Positions 9,676 to 17,948 of a DNA stretch of 64,000 nucleotides are shown piece by piece. A program made the position numbers and the translations under genes. The stretch comes from Lachnospiraceae bacterium (lineage in GTDB: Bacteria; Bacillota; Clostridia; Lachnospirales; Lachnospiraceae), in assembly GCA_015057005.1 (NCBI GenBank), contig SVFF01000002.1, positions 231,053 to 295,052 of the forward strand. The letters run 5' to 3'. Each line of letters opens with the position of its first letter. Position 1 is the stretch's first letter. The notes under the pieces are model-generated. The model saw only the letters and a list, made by a program, of their open reading frames with translations. It did not search any database and had not been told where the DNA came from.

Positions 9676-10209
9676 TTAAAATGTTGGCGGTGTGGTGACC
9701 CAAAGCACCAGCGCTTCGCTGTTTCCATGATTATATAAATAATGACTGGTCCGGCCGTTTACATAAAAAGTATCCTTTGCCTTCAGCTTATATCGCTTAT
9801 TGTCCCGCACCAGGGTCACGTTGCCTTTCAGCACATAGCCAAATTCCTCACCGAAATGGGAGTTCATCTCCTGGCTTCTGCCCTTGGGCTGCAGCGTCAA
9901 GAGGATAGGCTCCATCTCATTTTTCTGGGCGTTGGGCACGATCCATTCGATTTTGTAGTCCTCCTGCCTGTCCACAAAGAAATCCTTCGTTGAAAAAACG
10001 ATCTGTTCCTCCTCTTCCTCATGGAAAAACTCGGACAAATTAGTCCCCAGTGCTTCCAGAATATCTTCCAATGTGGATATACTGGGGCTGGTAAGATTAC
10101 GCTCCAGCTGAGATAAAAAGCCTTTTGTCAGTTCACTTCGGGAAGCCAGATCCTCCAGTGTAAGATTGTTCTGTATCCGCAATTGCCTTATCTTTTTTCC
10201 GATGTCCAT
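9676..10209 (-). CDS. XRE-family regulator with cupin domain, PuuR-like
   Basis: A 177-residue protein with an N-terminal helix-turn-helix (about 6-60, KIRQLRIQNNLTLEDLA start) and a C-terminal cupin domain (about 105-175). This architecture is shared with PuuR and similar regulators of polyamine and amino-acid metabolism. It is the first gene of the pot operon, 40 bases ahead of potA, with a strong AGGAGG. It probably senses polyamines and controls its own operon; that ligand is inferred from context. Confidence 0.85.
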   Translation of the reverse strand: MDIGKKIRQLRIQNNLTLEDLASRSELTKGFLSQLERNLTSPSISTLEDILEALGTNLSEFFHEEEEEQIVFSTKDFFVDRQEDYKIEWIVPNAQKNEMEPILLTLQPKGRSQEMNSHFGEEFGYVLKGNVTLVRDNKRYKLKAKDTFYVNGRTSHYLYNHGNSEALVLWVTTPPTF

Positions 10210-10275
10210 AAGAGCCTCCTGCTGTGTTTGCTAATACTAAACATTTTTTTCAATATTGCAGCAATTCCAAGACTC

Positions 10276-10303
10276 ATTATACACTTTTTTCCCCACATTG
10301 CAA
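10276..10303 (-). promoter_or_regulatory. Promoter of the XRE-pot operon
   Basis: TTGCAA (10298-10303) and a perfect TATAAT (10276-10281) on the minus strand with a 16-base spacer. The -35 lies in the self-complementary ATTGCAAT, and another partial inverted repeat (CAATATTG) follows the -10; either could be an operator. Confidence 0.65.
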
Positions 10304-10374
10304 TATGTTGCGTATATATAAATGAAAAATTTAGTATTTGTATACTTACGCACTATGTTCAGCATGTACTTTTA

Positions 10375-10403
10375 TTGACAGGATAAGCGTACGATGCTAT
10401 TGT
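10375..10403 (+). promoter_or_regulatory. Promoter of the SDR gene
   Basis: Perfect TTGACA -35 (10375-10380), a 17-base spacer and a weaker TATTGT -10 (10398-10403), 51 bases ahead of the SDR start. Confidence 0.5.
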
Positions 10404-10454
10404 TATATTAACACTAATAATCGTTTTTTCAAAACCAGAAAGGAATGATATGCC

Positions 10455-11213
10455 ATGAAATTAGCAAACAAATCCATCGTAGTAACCGGTGCTTCTGCAG
10501 GTATGGGCAAAGGTATTGTAGAGCTTTTCGTAAAAGAAGGTGCAAACGTTGTTGCAGTTGCAAGACGTGCCGAGAGACTGGCTGATCTGAAAGAATCCTT
10601 AAAGGACGCTCCCGGCAAGCTTGTCGTTTTCACCGGAGATGTTTCCAAAAAAGAAGACAATGAAGCCATGATCGATCTGGCTGTTTCCGAATTCGGAAAG
10701 CTGGATGTACTGGTAAACAATGCAGGCGTTATGGACGATATGGCTGCTATGGCTGAGGCCAGCGACGAGAAATACGAGTATGTAATGGGCATCAACGTAT
10801 ACGGTCCTCTCTGCTCCATGAGAAAAGCTTGTCAGGTCTTCCTGGCTCAGGGAGGCGGCGGCAACATCATTACCGTATCCTCTGTAGGCTCCATGCATCA
10901 GTGTGCCGGCGCTGTATACTGTGCTTCCAAGGCTGCAGTAAATGCTTACTCCAGACATGTTGCTTACACATACATGAAAGAAGGCATCCGCAGCAATATC
11001 ATCGCTCCCGGCGGCATCTCTACCGAAATCGGCTCTGCAATGGGTATGCCCAACATGGACGGTTATGCTCGCGTTCGTCCTGTACAGGCTCTAGCTCCTG
11101 CTCAGGGACAGGCCTCCGATATTGCCAATACCGCTCTCTTCCTTGCTTCCGATGATTCCGCATATATCAGTGGTGTCATTCTTCCTGTTGACGGCGGCTG
11201 GACAGCATTCTAA
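10455..11213 (+). CDS. SDR-family NAD(P)-dependent oxidoreductase
   Basis: A 252-residue classical short-chain dehydrogenase. It has the cofactor loop TGASAGMGKG near residue 12, NNAG near 90, and the catalytic Ser-Tyr-Lys set (Ser in TVSSVGS, Tyr and Lys in YCASKAAV). It resembles FabG-type 3-oxoacyl reductases and sugar/steroid dehydrogenases; substrate cannot be assigned. It is a single-gene unit with AAAGGA ahead of the ATG and a strong terminator behind it. Confidence 0.9.
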   Translation: MKLANKSIVVTGASAGMGKGIVELFVKEGANVVAVARRAERLADLKESLKDAPGKLVVFTGDVSKKEDNEAMIDLAVSEFGKLDVLVNNAGVMDDMAAMAEASDEKYEYVMGINVYGPLCSMRKACQVFLAQGGGGNIITVSSVGSMHQCAGAVYCASKAAVNAYSRHVAYTYMKEGIRSNIIAPGGISTEIGSAMGMPNMDGYARVRPVQALAPAQGQASDIANTALFLASDDSAYISGVILPVDGGWTAF

Positions 11214-11254
11214 AGCATCCAAAAAACATTAAAGAAGCCTAAGTAAGAAAAATA

Positions 11255-11297
11255 AAAAAGTGATACCCCATCATCATAGTGTCGGGTATCACTTTTT
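11255..11297. terminator. Bidirectional terminator between SDR and lactonase genes
   Basis: A perfect 14-bp stem (11255-11268 with 11284-11297, core GTGATACCC/GGGTATCAC) flanked by A-run and T-run. It can end both converging genes. Confidence 0.85.
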
Positions 11298-11338
11298 AAT
11301 TTGCATTTCATGATATAATCTTTTGCTTATTTCCGTTT

Positions 11339-12391
11339 TTATCCCAATTTATGGAACTGGATACAGTTGGGCTCATGAACCTTCATACCGCGGCCGTTCA
11401 TGACCATAGTGCCGGCTTCCAGATCAATGCGGAAGAAGGTCATCGTGTTGCTCTCGTGGTTCAGAGATACAAGCGATTTGTTATCCGGGAAGAAATCAGC
11501 ATCCTTGGGATAATCCCCGCTGACAGGCAGGGAGAAATTCTTGGTCAACAGTCCGGTTTCCTCATCCACATTAAATACGGTCACGGAGTTATTTCCCGCT
11601 ACAGAACACAGCAGATATTTGTAATCATCAGAAAATCCGAATGCGCTGGCACTGTTCACACTACCTCTGGAAAGCTTGATGATCTCCACAGTCTGAAGCA
11701 TTTCAAAATTAGGGCCTCTCTTGCCATCCTCATAGCGATATACATCCACAGTACATTTCAACTCATTGATAATATACAAGAACCTTCCGTTGGAAGCCAC
11801 CTGAATGGTCTTGGGCGCCGCATTCAGTGCACTGCGCAGAATATCTACAAGTTTCACCTTACCGCTTACATGATCAAACTTATATACATTCACGTGATCC
11901 ATGCCCTGATCTGCCACCAGAAGATATTTATTGTCGGTGGTCATAACAGCACAAGTAACATGAGGTCTGGCGCTGCGCTCTGCAATACTTCCCATGGTCT
12001 TGTGGAAGATTTCATCAGTAATGGCACCTACGGAACCATCCTCGTTCAGTCTAAGCACTGTCAGTTTACCATCATGGTAACCTGCTACGAAAAGATACTT
12101 GTCCTCATAATCGGTAGACAAAAAGCATCCTCTCATACCGTTAATTGGTGCAAAATTTAAAAATTCCAGATTGCCGTCTTCCAGGATGTGGAAGGACTCC
12201 ACTCCAAAATCGGTAATGGAATACAAATACTGTCCGTCATGAGATTCCGTGATGTAGGAGGAATTGGTAATCTCTACCTTGTCCTTCTCATAAAAGCGGC
12301 CCGCCTCCATATCCACATCATATATTTTTATTCCATGGCTGTCTCCCTGAGTGTAGCTGGAAACATATGCCACGTACTTTTCTCCTGCCAT
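11339..12391 (-). CDS. Lactonase-family beta-propeller protein
   Basis: A 350-residue protein of the 7-bladed lactonase family, related to 6-phosphogluconolactonase Pgl. Repeated blade motifs are seen: a short strand such as KYLLVADQGMDHVNVYKFD, followed by FLYIINELKCTVDVYRY and YLLCSVAGNNSVTVFNVD. No signal peptide is visible. It may hydrolyse a sugar lactone, but no pentose-phosphate genes lie nearby and many relatives are uncharacterised. GAGGAGG stands 8 bases before the ATG. Confidence 0.78.
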   Translation of the reverse strand: MAGEKYVAYVSSYTQGDSHGIKIYDVDMEAGRFYEKDKVEITNSSYITESHDGQYLYSITDFGVESFHILEDGNLEFLNFAPINGMRGCFLSTDYEDKYLFVAGYHDGKLTVLRLNEDGSVGAITDEIFHKTMGSIAERSARPHVTCAVMTTDNKYLLVADQGMDHVNVYKFDHVSGKVKLVDILRSALNAAPKTIQVASNGRFLYIINELKCTVDVYRYEDGKRGPNFEMLQTVEIIKLSRGSVNSASAFGFSDDYKYLLCSVAGNNSVTVFNVDEETGLLTKNFSLPVSGDYPKDADFFPDNKSLVSLNHESNTMTFFRIDLEAGTMVMNGRGMKVHEPNCIQFHKLG

Positions 12392-12503
12392 AGCAGTATC
12401 CTCCTCATTTTTATCTATATTTGTTCATTCTCCGGTTTCAAATCAGATTCTCTATAGCTTAGAATAACACAAAAATCCTGATTGGGAAATATATTTTCTG
12501 CAT

Positions 12504-12553
12504 CCGCTCCGAAAACTTCTGCCAAACCATCGGCAGGCCGGCTTTCGGAGCGG
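12504..12553. terminator. Strong hairpin downstream of the Cys-rich gene
   Basis: CCGCTCCGAAA (12504-12514) pairs with TTTCGGAGCGG (12543-12553), with an inner CTGCC/GGCAG hairpin. It lies just after the small Cys-rich gene on the minus strand and before the lactonase. The T-run behind it is poor, so its role as terminator is a guess. Confidence 0.45.
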
Positions 12554-12574
12554 AAAATCATCCTTTAAAAGATT

Positions 12575-12889
12575 TTATGACTCGCAGCCACAGGTATCAC
12601 TTCGCCCACGTCTGTCATCCCACCTGTCTTCGCGTCTCTCCTCACGTCTTTCCTCGCGGCGCTCTTCACGTCTCTCGCCGCGTCTGTCGAAGCCGCAGTC
12701 CACCTGATTCTCAAAATTGGGAAGTGTGTTCGCTCTTTCACAGATGCGCTCGCACTTTCTCTCGCATTTTCGCTCGCAGCGTTCTCTTTCATTACAGGAT
12801 CCACAACCGTTGTTTGCGCAGTTGTTGCCGCAGCCGGACAAACCATTGTTTCCACAGCACAGCAGTAATAATATTAAGATACTGTTCAT
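12575..12889 (-). CDS. Small cysteine-rich, Arg/Glu-repeat protein of unknown function
   Basis: A 104-residue protein with three parts: a hydrophobic, Cys/Gly/Asn-rich start (ILILLLLCCGNNG), a CERK repeat block (about 38-52) and an EERR repeat block (about 72-88), closed by CGC near the end. It has 13 cysteines. It recalls short high-cysteine proteins common in Clostridia, some guessed to be coat or metal-binding proteins, but I assign no function. The ribosome site is weak (AAAGG, 11 bases ahead) and an extended -10-like TGGTATAAT abuts the ATG. Another frame through this stretch is also open. Confidence 0.55.
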   Translation of the reverse strand: MNSILILLLLCCGNNGLSGCGNNCANNGCGSCNERERCERKCERKCERICERANTLPNFENQVDCGFDRRGERREERREERREERREDRWDDRRGRSDTCGCES

Positions 12890-13014
12890 ATTATACCAAG
12901 CCTTTAACTTATTTATAGTATCTTATTCTGTTTTTAGGCTTCGTTGCAAGTCCCTGCGCTTTTTCTTACATGTGACCGGAACTTTTCCGGTCCGTCCCGC
13001 GGTTACATTTACTA

Positions 13015-13551
13015 TTATTTCAGCAATGTCTTACGCACATACCGGAAAGTTTCTTTTTCTCCTTTTTCGGCCAGCATCGTCAGAATATCAAGAAGTATCC
13101 TGCGGGTCTCCTCATGAATGGGTGCTTTGTCGGTACCTCTGTAATAATACTGAAGAGGGGAAGCATCCGTATAATCATTTCCCATGTAAACCTTGCTGGC
13201 AGCAATACGGTCCATGACCATCTCCGCGATATACTTTTTGGGCATTGGCACCGGGATCATGATATCCTCCGCCTTGGCTCTGGAATTGTAGTCAATCCAG
13301 TATTCATAATGATGCTTATTCCTGCCTTTATGATGAAGCCAGGCGCTGGAATAGCCGATATCTTCTCTCTCGGCATTGTTGGGGCTTCTGTCACCCTGGA
13401 AATATTTGACACCTACCCAAAATTCTGAAGGACTGTACTTGGATAGGTCATGCAGCAGTCCCTGCTTATAAAGTCCTACGCCAAAACATCCCCTCGCAAC
13501 CAGATACTTATGATAAGTGATCGTCCTAAAATGCTTCCACACTTTGCTCAT
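13015..13551 (-). CDS. DUF5662 family protein
   Basis: A 178-residue protein matching my recollection of the DUF5662 family. It contains an HDLSKY motif near residue 34 and an HHKGRNKHHYEYW segment near 73; the paired His and Asp residues suggest a metal site like that of HD-type hydrolases, but activity is unknown. Its start is 8 bases after the stop of the GH13-like gene, and its ribosome site (AAGGAG) lies in the end of that gene, so the two are cotranscribed. Confidence 0.75.
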   Translation of the reverse strand: MSKVWKHFRTITYHKYLVARGCFGVGLYKQGLLHDLSKYSPSEFWVGVKYFQGDRSPNNAEREDIGYSSAWLHHKGRNKHHYEYWIDYNSRAKAEDIMIPVPMPKKYIAEMVMDRIAASKVYMGNDYTDASPLQYYYRGTDKAPIHEETRRILLDILTMLAEKGEKETFRYVRKTLLK

Positions 13552-13559
13552 ATCTTTTC

Positions 13560-15431
13560 TTATTCTCCTTGAAAGACTGTGTTTGCATATTCAGCAAACC
13601 TTTTGGATATTTCTTCTGATCTTACACCTTTATAAAGCACGATACTTCTTGGAGGCAATACCAAACCAGAAATCTCTGACATAGGGCAGGATGCAATGCA
13701 AGGCTCCCAGAAGTACCCTTCAGGTAACTTGGGTCTGGCAAAGCCATGCTCTTCCCAGTGCATATTGATTGCCAGATAAAAGAAATCATCTGCCTGACCA
13801 TTTTCTTTTCCGGCATATTGGCCGCCAAACATCAGCCCCACATGACGGATCCAAGGGTTGGTTTCCGGCCGCCACGCCTCACTGCCGTGATAGGACAGAT
13901 CCGGATAACCACAAGCCAAATAATCCATCAGCCGCAATTCTTTTGCCGGATGGAGGATGGGATGGACATTGCGAAGCGCCACCATTTCCTGCCAGAAATT
14001 ATAAATGTGGCGGTGCTTCTCCAGATCATTCCAATCCAGCCAGGTGATCTCATTGTCCTGACAGTAAGGATTGTTGTTTCCGCCTTGTGAATTGCCGAAT
14101 TCATCGCCCATAAAGATCAGAGGTGTGGAATTGCTAAGCAGCAACAGGCTCATCGCATTTTTAAGCTGGCGTGCTCTCATTTCCAGCACCTTCTGCTTAT
14201 CAGAAATCCCCTCTTCTCCGCAGTTCCAGCTGTAATTGTAAGAATTTCCGTCCCTATTGTCCTCACCGTTTGCCTCGTTATGCTTGTAATCATATGACAC
14301 CATGTCCATCATCGTCATGGTATTGTAATTGGTAAGGTAATGAATCCTGCCCAAATGGCGGGGAATCCTGCGCTGATGGTACAGGGCATGCTGCAGCATA
14401 TCCTCATCGCCCTTTAAAAACCTGCGCATGGTGTACATATAATCATCATTATATTCTGCTAAATTGCAATACTCCGGAGTATTTTTCTCCCTTCCATTTT
14501 TCCCATAAATACGATCAACATCAAAGCCCTGGCACCAAAGCTTCGTCTCTGCAAGCAAAGGATCTTTTGCCACCGCCTGTGCCGGAATCTCTTCTCCGAT
14601 CAGATGGAAGCCGTCCACGTGATATTCCAACACCCAGAAACGCAGGATCTCCAGAATTTCCTCCCCGGAAAAACCCTTGGGGAAATAAAACTGCATCACA
14701 AGTTCAAGGCCGTTTTGATGGAATGCTTTCACCATGCTCTTAAATTCCCACACAGCATCTTCCCCTGCGGCGTAACCGGACTTGGGCGCATAATAATAGC
14801 CCTCCTGGTAACCCCAGTAATTCAGTTTGGGAGCATCCATCCCTTTTTGCTCTTTTTTCGCAGGAAGTTCTGTAAATTCATAGGCGGGCTGCAGCTCCAC
14901 CGTAGTAATACCGCTTTTCTTTAAGTAGGGCAGCTTTTCTGCCAGTCCCAAAAAAGTCCCCCTGTGCGTCACTCCGGAAGAAGGATCCATGGTAAAGCCA
15001 CGCACATGCAGACAATATGCGATACAGTTTTTATAAGGAATCTTGGGACTTTCATCACCCTCCCAGGGAAAATCGGCACCTGCTACACCGTCTCCTTCAA
15101 ATACCGCTTTCAGCTCCTCTTCGCAGACAGGCTCTCCAAAAACTCTTTTCCCAGCAAATGCTCTGGCACGTCTGTCAGGACACATCGTATCATCCTCATA
15201 AAATTGATAGGATACTTTCGTTACATCAGGTACACTCACCTGTTTACAGAAAATATTACCGATTTTTTCTTTATCAGAGAAAGGAACCTTCTTGATCAGT
15301 TCGCCGGAATCTTTGTCATAGAGGCAAACTCCACAGGAAGACTTGGAGGACACAAAAGAAAATTTAATTTTTTTCCCTTCCGGGTGTGCGCCCAAAGGAT
15401 ACGGATTGATCTGTTTGCGTTTTTTTGCCAT
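13560..15431 (-). CDS. GH13 glycogen-debranching-like protein lacking catalytic motifs
   Basis: A 623-residue protein with GlgX/isoamylase architecture: an N-terminal CBM48-like domain (about 10-110), a GH13 barrel (about 135-480) and a C-terminal beta domain. Family landmarks are clear: LHVRGFTMD, HRGTFLGLAEKLPYL, HNEANGEDNRDG and GDEFGNSQGGNNNPYCQDN. The catalytic regions are not: region I reads LVMQFYFPK instead of DVVYNH, region II DGFHLIGE instead of DGFRFDLA (nucleophile Asp replaced by Ile278), and region IV LTNYNT instead of the HD-containing motif (Asn370). The region III Glu (AETKLW) may remain. It is probably a non-hydrolytic glucan-binding or regulatory pseudoenzyme. Confidence 0.85.
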   Translation of the reverse strand: MAKKRKQINPYPLGAHPEGKKIKFSFVSSKSSCGVCLYDKDSGELIKKVPFSDKEKIGNIFCKQVSVPDVTKVSYQFYEDDTMCPDRRARAFAGKRVFGEPVCEEELKAVFEGDGVAGADFPWEGDESPKIPYKNCIAYCLHVRGFTMDPSSGVTHRGTFLGLAEKLPYLKKSGITTVELQPAYEFTELPAKKEQKGMDAPKLNYWGYQEGYYYAPKSGYAAGEDAVWEFKSMVKAFHQNGLELVMQFYFPKGFSGEEILEILRFWVLEYHVDGFHLIGEEIPAQAVAKDPLLAETKLWCQGFDVDRIYGKNGREKNTPEYCNLAEYNDDYMYTMRRFLKGDEDMLQHALYHQRRIPRHLGRIHYLTNYNTMTMMDMVSYDYKHNEANGEDNRDGNSYNYSWNCGEEGISDKQKVLEMRARQLKNAMSLLLLSNSTPLIFMGDEFGNSQGGNNNPYCQDNEITWLDWNDLEKHRHIYNFWQEMVALRNVHPILHPAKELRLMDYLACGYPDLSYHGSEAWRPETNPWIRHVGLMFGGQYAGKENGQADDFFYLAINMHWEEHGFARPKLPEGYFWEPCIASCPMSEISGLVLPPRSIVLYKGVRSEEISKRFAEYANTVFQGE

Positions 15432-15481
15432 ATGGTTCCTGCCTTTCCCTGCAAATAAACTTTCCCGACAACTCTATTCTT

Positions 15482-15510
15482 ATTATAAATGATTGCAAAA
15501 AAAATCACAA
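15482..15510 (-). promoter_or_regulatory. Promoter of the GH13-like/DUF5662 operon
   Basis: TTGTGA (15505-15510) and perfect TATAAT (15482-15487) on the minus strand, 17-base spacer, about 50 bases ahead of the start. Confidence 0.65.
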
Positions 15511-15521
15511 GGATGTATAAT
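15493..15521 (+). promoter_or_regulatory. Promoter of the DUF1292 gene
   Basis: TTGCAA (15493-15498) and perfect TATAAT (15516-15521) on the plus strand, 17-base spacer. It physically overlaps the divergent GH13 promoter. Confidence 0.65.
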
Positions 15522-15567
15522 TAACAGAGCTAAAAAAGCTTTACAAGTAAACGAGAAAGGCATAGGT

Positions 15568-15894
15568 ATGATTATGGGAAAGAATGCAGAATACGAAGAT
15601 GAGGAAATGACCGTTGAATTAGAACTGGAAGACGGTGCTGTTGTTACCTGCGCTATTATCACTATTCTTGAGGTAGAGTCCAAGGATTATATTGTACTGC
15701 TCCCTCTGGATGAGGACGGCGAGAACGAAGACGGCGAAGTATGGTTCTACGGTTACAGCGAGAATCCCGACGATCCTAACGAAGAGCCCGAATTACGTTG
15801 TATTGAAGATGACGACGAGTACGAGAAGGTAGCAGATGCCTTTGACGAATATCTGGACAACTGTGAATTCGACGAGCTGGTTGACGAGGAATAA
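15568..15894 (+). CDS. DUF1292 family acidic protein
   Basis: A 108-residue, very acidic protein of the DUF1292 family (B. subtilis YrzB-like), small conserved Firmicutes proteins of unknown function. A core of beta-strand character (MTVELELEDGAVVTCAIIT, then YIVLLPLDED) is followed by EVWFYGY and an Asp/Glu-rich tail. The start at 15568 is chosen from AGAAAGG seven bases ahead; the frame is open further upstream. The last 142 bases are antisense to the end of the helicase gene. Confidence 0.85.
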   Translation: MIMGKNAEYEDEEMTVELELEDGAVVTCAIITILEVESKDYIVLLPLDEDGENEDGEVWFYGYSENPDDPNEEPELRCIEDDDEYEKVADAFDEYLDNCEFDELVDEE

Positions 15895-17948
15895 TTTTTC
15901 AGAAGCGGATTTAAGAACCGGGAAGGCAGCCTGGGGCGTTCTTTTGTACCTGTTAGGTAGAGAAGCTCCAGGCTTTTCTTTGCCCTGGTCATGGCCACAT
16001 AGAAGATTCTGCGCTCCTCTTCGCAGGTTTCCGCATCCGGCATACTGCCGTAAGGGAAAATTTTCTCATTGCAGCCGGGAATGTAGACATGGTCAAATTC
16101 AAGACCTTTGGAGGCATGAACTGTCATCAGATGAAGGCCGGCTGCATTTTCTTTTGCAAATTTATAACCCCGATTTTCTTTGTTTTTTCCTTCAAGTGCT
16201 GCAATCAAATCCTTTATACTGCCATATTCTTTTGCCTCCTCCTTTATATAATCCAATATTGCCATCCATTCTTCCAGACGATCTGCATTTTGTTTTTGTT
16301 TTCTGCAGCACTCCTTTAGATACTCTTCGTAGCCCACCACCCGGCATATATATTGTACTGCAAGATAGGCAGATGTCTGTTTCAGATATTTTAACTGTTT
16401 TTCCAGACGCAGCAGTTCACGCAACGCTCTCCCACCATTGATGTCTTGTTTTTCGCGATAATAATCCTTCATCTGCCCCAGCAGGCTCTTGTTTTCAATC
16501 GGGGGCTTGTGTTCTGCCGGGTTCTTGTATTCCGTCGGGCTCTTGTATTCCGTCGGGCTCTTGTGTTCCGTCGGGCTCTTACATTCTGATAGGCTTTGAT
16601 CGACCCACTTCCCCTCCGCCAAATCACTTGGGCAGTACAACGCTTCTGTACTCAAAAAACGCTGTGGCTTATTCAATATCTGCAGATACCATCTCCGATT
16701 TTCCTCTCCCAGAGCCAAACGCATATAGGCTGAAATATCCTTAAAAATAAAATGCTCCCGGATGTCACCTGTTTTCTCTTTCATTTCAAATGAGATACCT
16801 TGCTTACGCAGAACCGCAGCGAAAAGCTGCATATGGGTATTGGTACGAAAAAGCACCGCTCTGGTTGATCCGTCCATCGACTGTTCGAACAAATCCCGCA
16901 GGTATATATTCTGTTCCTCTTGTGTCGTAAAACTCTTAATTGTAACTGTAGACTCTGACTGTTCACCGAAACGCTCCTTAGAAGGCCGCAGTTCTTTTTC
17001 AAAACGCTCTTTATTACAGGCTATCACTGCAGATGAAGCCTTTACAATGTCCGGCACACTTCTGTAATTGATATTCAGCAGTACTTTTTTCCCATGAAAT
17101 TCCTGCTCAAACTGTTTCATGCAAGCGGGTTTCGAGCCCCGGAATCCGTAAATAGATTGATCGTCATCTCCCACTGCAAACAAATTGTATGGTTCACCGA
17201 CAAGCAGCTTGATCACCTTATACTGCATGGGATTAATATCCTGAAATTCATCCATCAAAATGTGAGAAAAACGGCCACGCCAATAGTTCCTTGCCTCTCT
17301 GTCTGCCTCTAACAGCCGGGCGCACTCATACACCATATCGTCAAAGTCCATGGCCCCTTGGCGTCTTCGCTCCGCTTCATATCGTTCCCATATTGCCGAA
17401 AAATGTTTCCGCTGGGCCTCAGGTAATATTTTCTCTGCCTTTTTACGGTCACCGGTGTTTTTGCAGAAACTGATGGCAGCCAAAAAAAGCCTCTCGTCCT
17501 CAGAGTGATATTCTTTTAAAATTGTTTTCATGAGATTCGTTTTTTGATGTTCCTGCCACAGCTGTCCTGTACAGGATACCTTGGATTGTTTTAGAATTTG
17601 AAAGAAAACGGAATGAAAAGTTCCGAAATTGACGGGAATGACCTGCCTATCTTTGCACAGTTTTGTAAAACGGCGCTGCATGGAAAGGGCGGCCTCCTTT
17701 GTGAAGGTGATGACCAAGATGTTTTCCGGCGGCACTTTCTGTACCTCCAGAAGATAGAGAATCCGCTGGGTGATGGTAAAAGTTTTGCCGGAGCCGGGCC
17801 CTGCCAACACCAGCAGGGGCCCCTCTCCATGCATCACAGCCTGACGCTGTGCTTCGTTCATTTCTTGCCATCTCAGCGTAGATGTGCCATCCTTTAATGC
17901 GCCGTTTTTTCGGGCATCCGGCACATATTCAGCATCATATTTATGCAT
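15753..17948 (-). CDS. UvrD/PcrA-family ATP-dependent DNA helicase
   Basis: A 731-residue superfamily 1A helicase that unwinds DNA 3'-5' in repair or replication. Seen: Walker A GPGSGKT (50-56), motif II DEFQD (233-237), motif [15 protein letters not shown] (260-271), motif [13 protein letters not shown] and motif [11 protein letters not shown]. Two oddities: a tandem hexapeptide block (about 457-486, units like KSPTEY) in the 2B region, and a Ser-rich tail of about 48 residues encoded antisense to the DUF1292 gene. It starts inside the end of gltX (8-base overlap), so the two are co-transcribed. Which helicase subtype it is cannot be fixed here. Confidence 0.9.
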   Translation of the reverse strand: MHKYDAEYVPDARKNGALKDGTSTLRWQEMNEAQRQAVMHGEGPLLVLAGPGSGKTFTITQRILYLLEVQKVPPENILVITFTKEAALSMQRRFTKLCKDRQVIPVNFGTFHSVFFQILKQSKVSCTGQLWQEHQKTNLMKTILKEYHSEDERLFLAAISFCKNTGDRKKAEKILPEAQRKHFSAIWERYEAERRRQGAMDFDDMVYECARLLEADREARNYWRGRFSHILMDEFQDINPMQYKVIKLLVGEPYNLFAVGDDDQSIYGFRGSKPACMKQFEQEFHGKKVLLNINYRSVPDIVKASSAVIACNKERFEKELRPSKERFGEQSESTVTIKSFTTQEEQNIYLRDLFEQSMDGSTRAVLFRTNTHMQLFAAVLRKQGISFEMKEKTGDIREHFIFKDISAYMRLALGEENRRWYLQILNKPQRFLSTEALYCPSDLAEGKWVDQSLSECKSPTEHKSPTEYKSPTEYKNPAEHKPPIENKSLLGQMKDYYREKQDINGGRALRELLRLEKQLKYLKQTSAYLAVQYICRVVGYEEYLKECCRKQKQNADRLEEWMAILDYIKEEAKEYGSIKDLIAALEGKNKENRGYKFAKENAAGLHLMTVHASKGLEFDHVYIPGCNEKIFPYGSMPDAETCEEERRIFYVAMTRAKKSLELLYLTGTKERPRLPSRFLNPLLKNYSSSTSSSNSQLSRYSSKASATFSYSSSSSIQRNSGSSLGSSGFSL
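16491..16580 (-). repeat. 18-bp tandem repeat in the helicase gene
   Basis: About five units of 18 bases encode [24 protein letters not shown] and KPPIEN. The middle units are nearly identical at DNA level (core GGGCTCTTGTATTCCGTC on the plus strand), suggesting recent slippage. The reading frame is kept. Confidence 0.85.

Noticed and set aside
12565..12855. Alternative 96-codon frame over the Cys-rich gene
   Set aside because: It overlaps the better-supported Cys-rich frame; its Ala/Ser/Arg-rich content follows from the same DNA repeats. I cannot fully exclude it.
12974..12992. Hairpin GACCGGAA/TTCCGGTC after the DUF5662 gene
   Set aside because: The stem is perfect, but no T-run follows on the minus strand and another pairing competes (ATGTGACCG with CGGTTACAT). 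I could not decide that it is a terminator.
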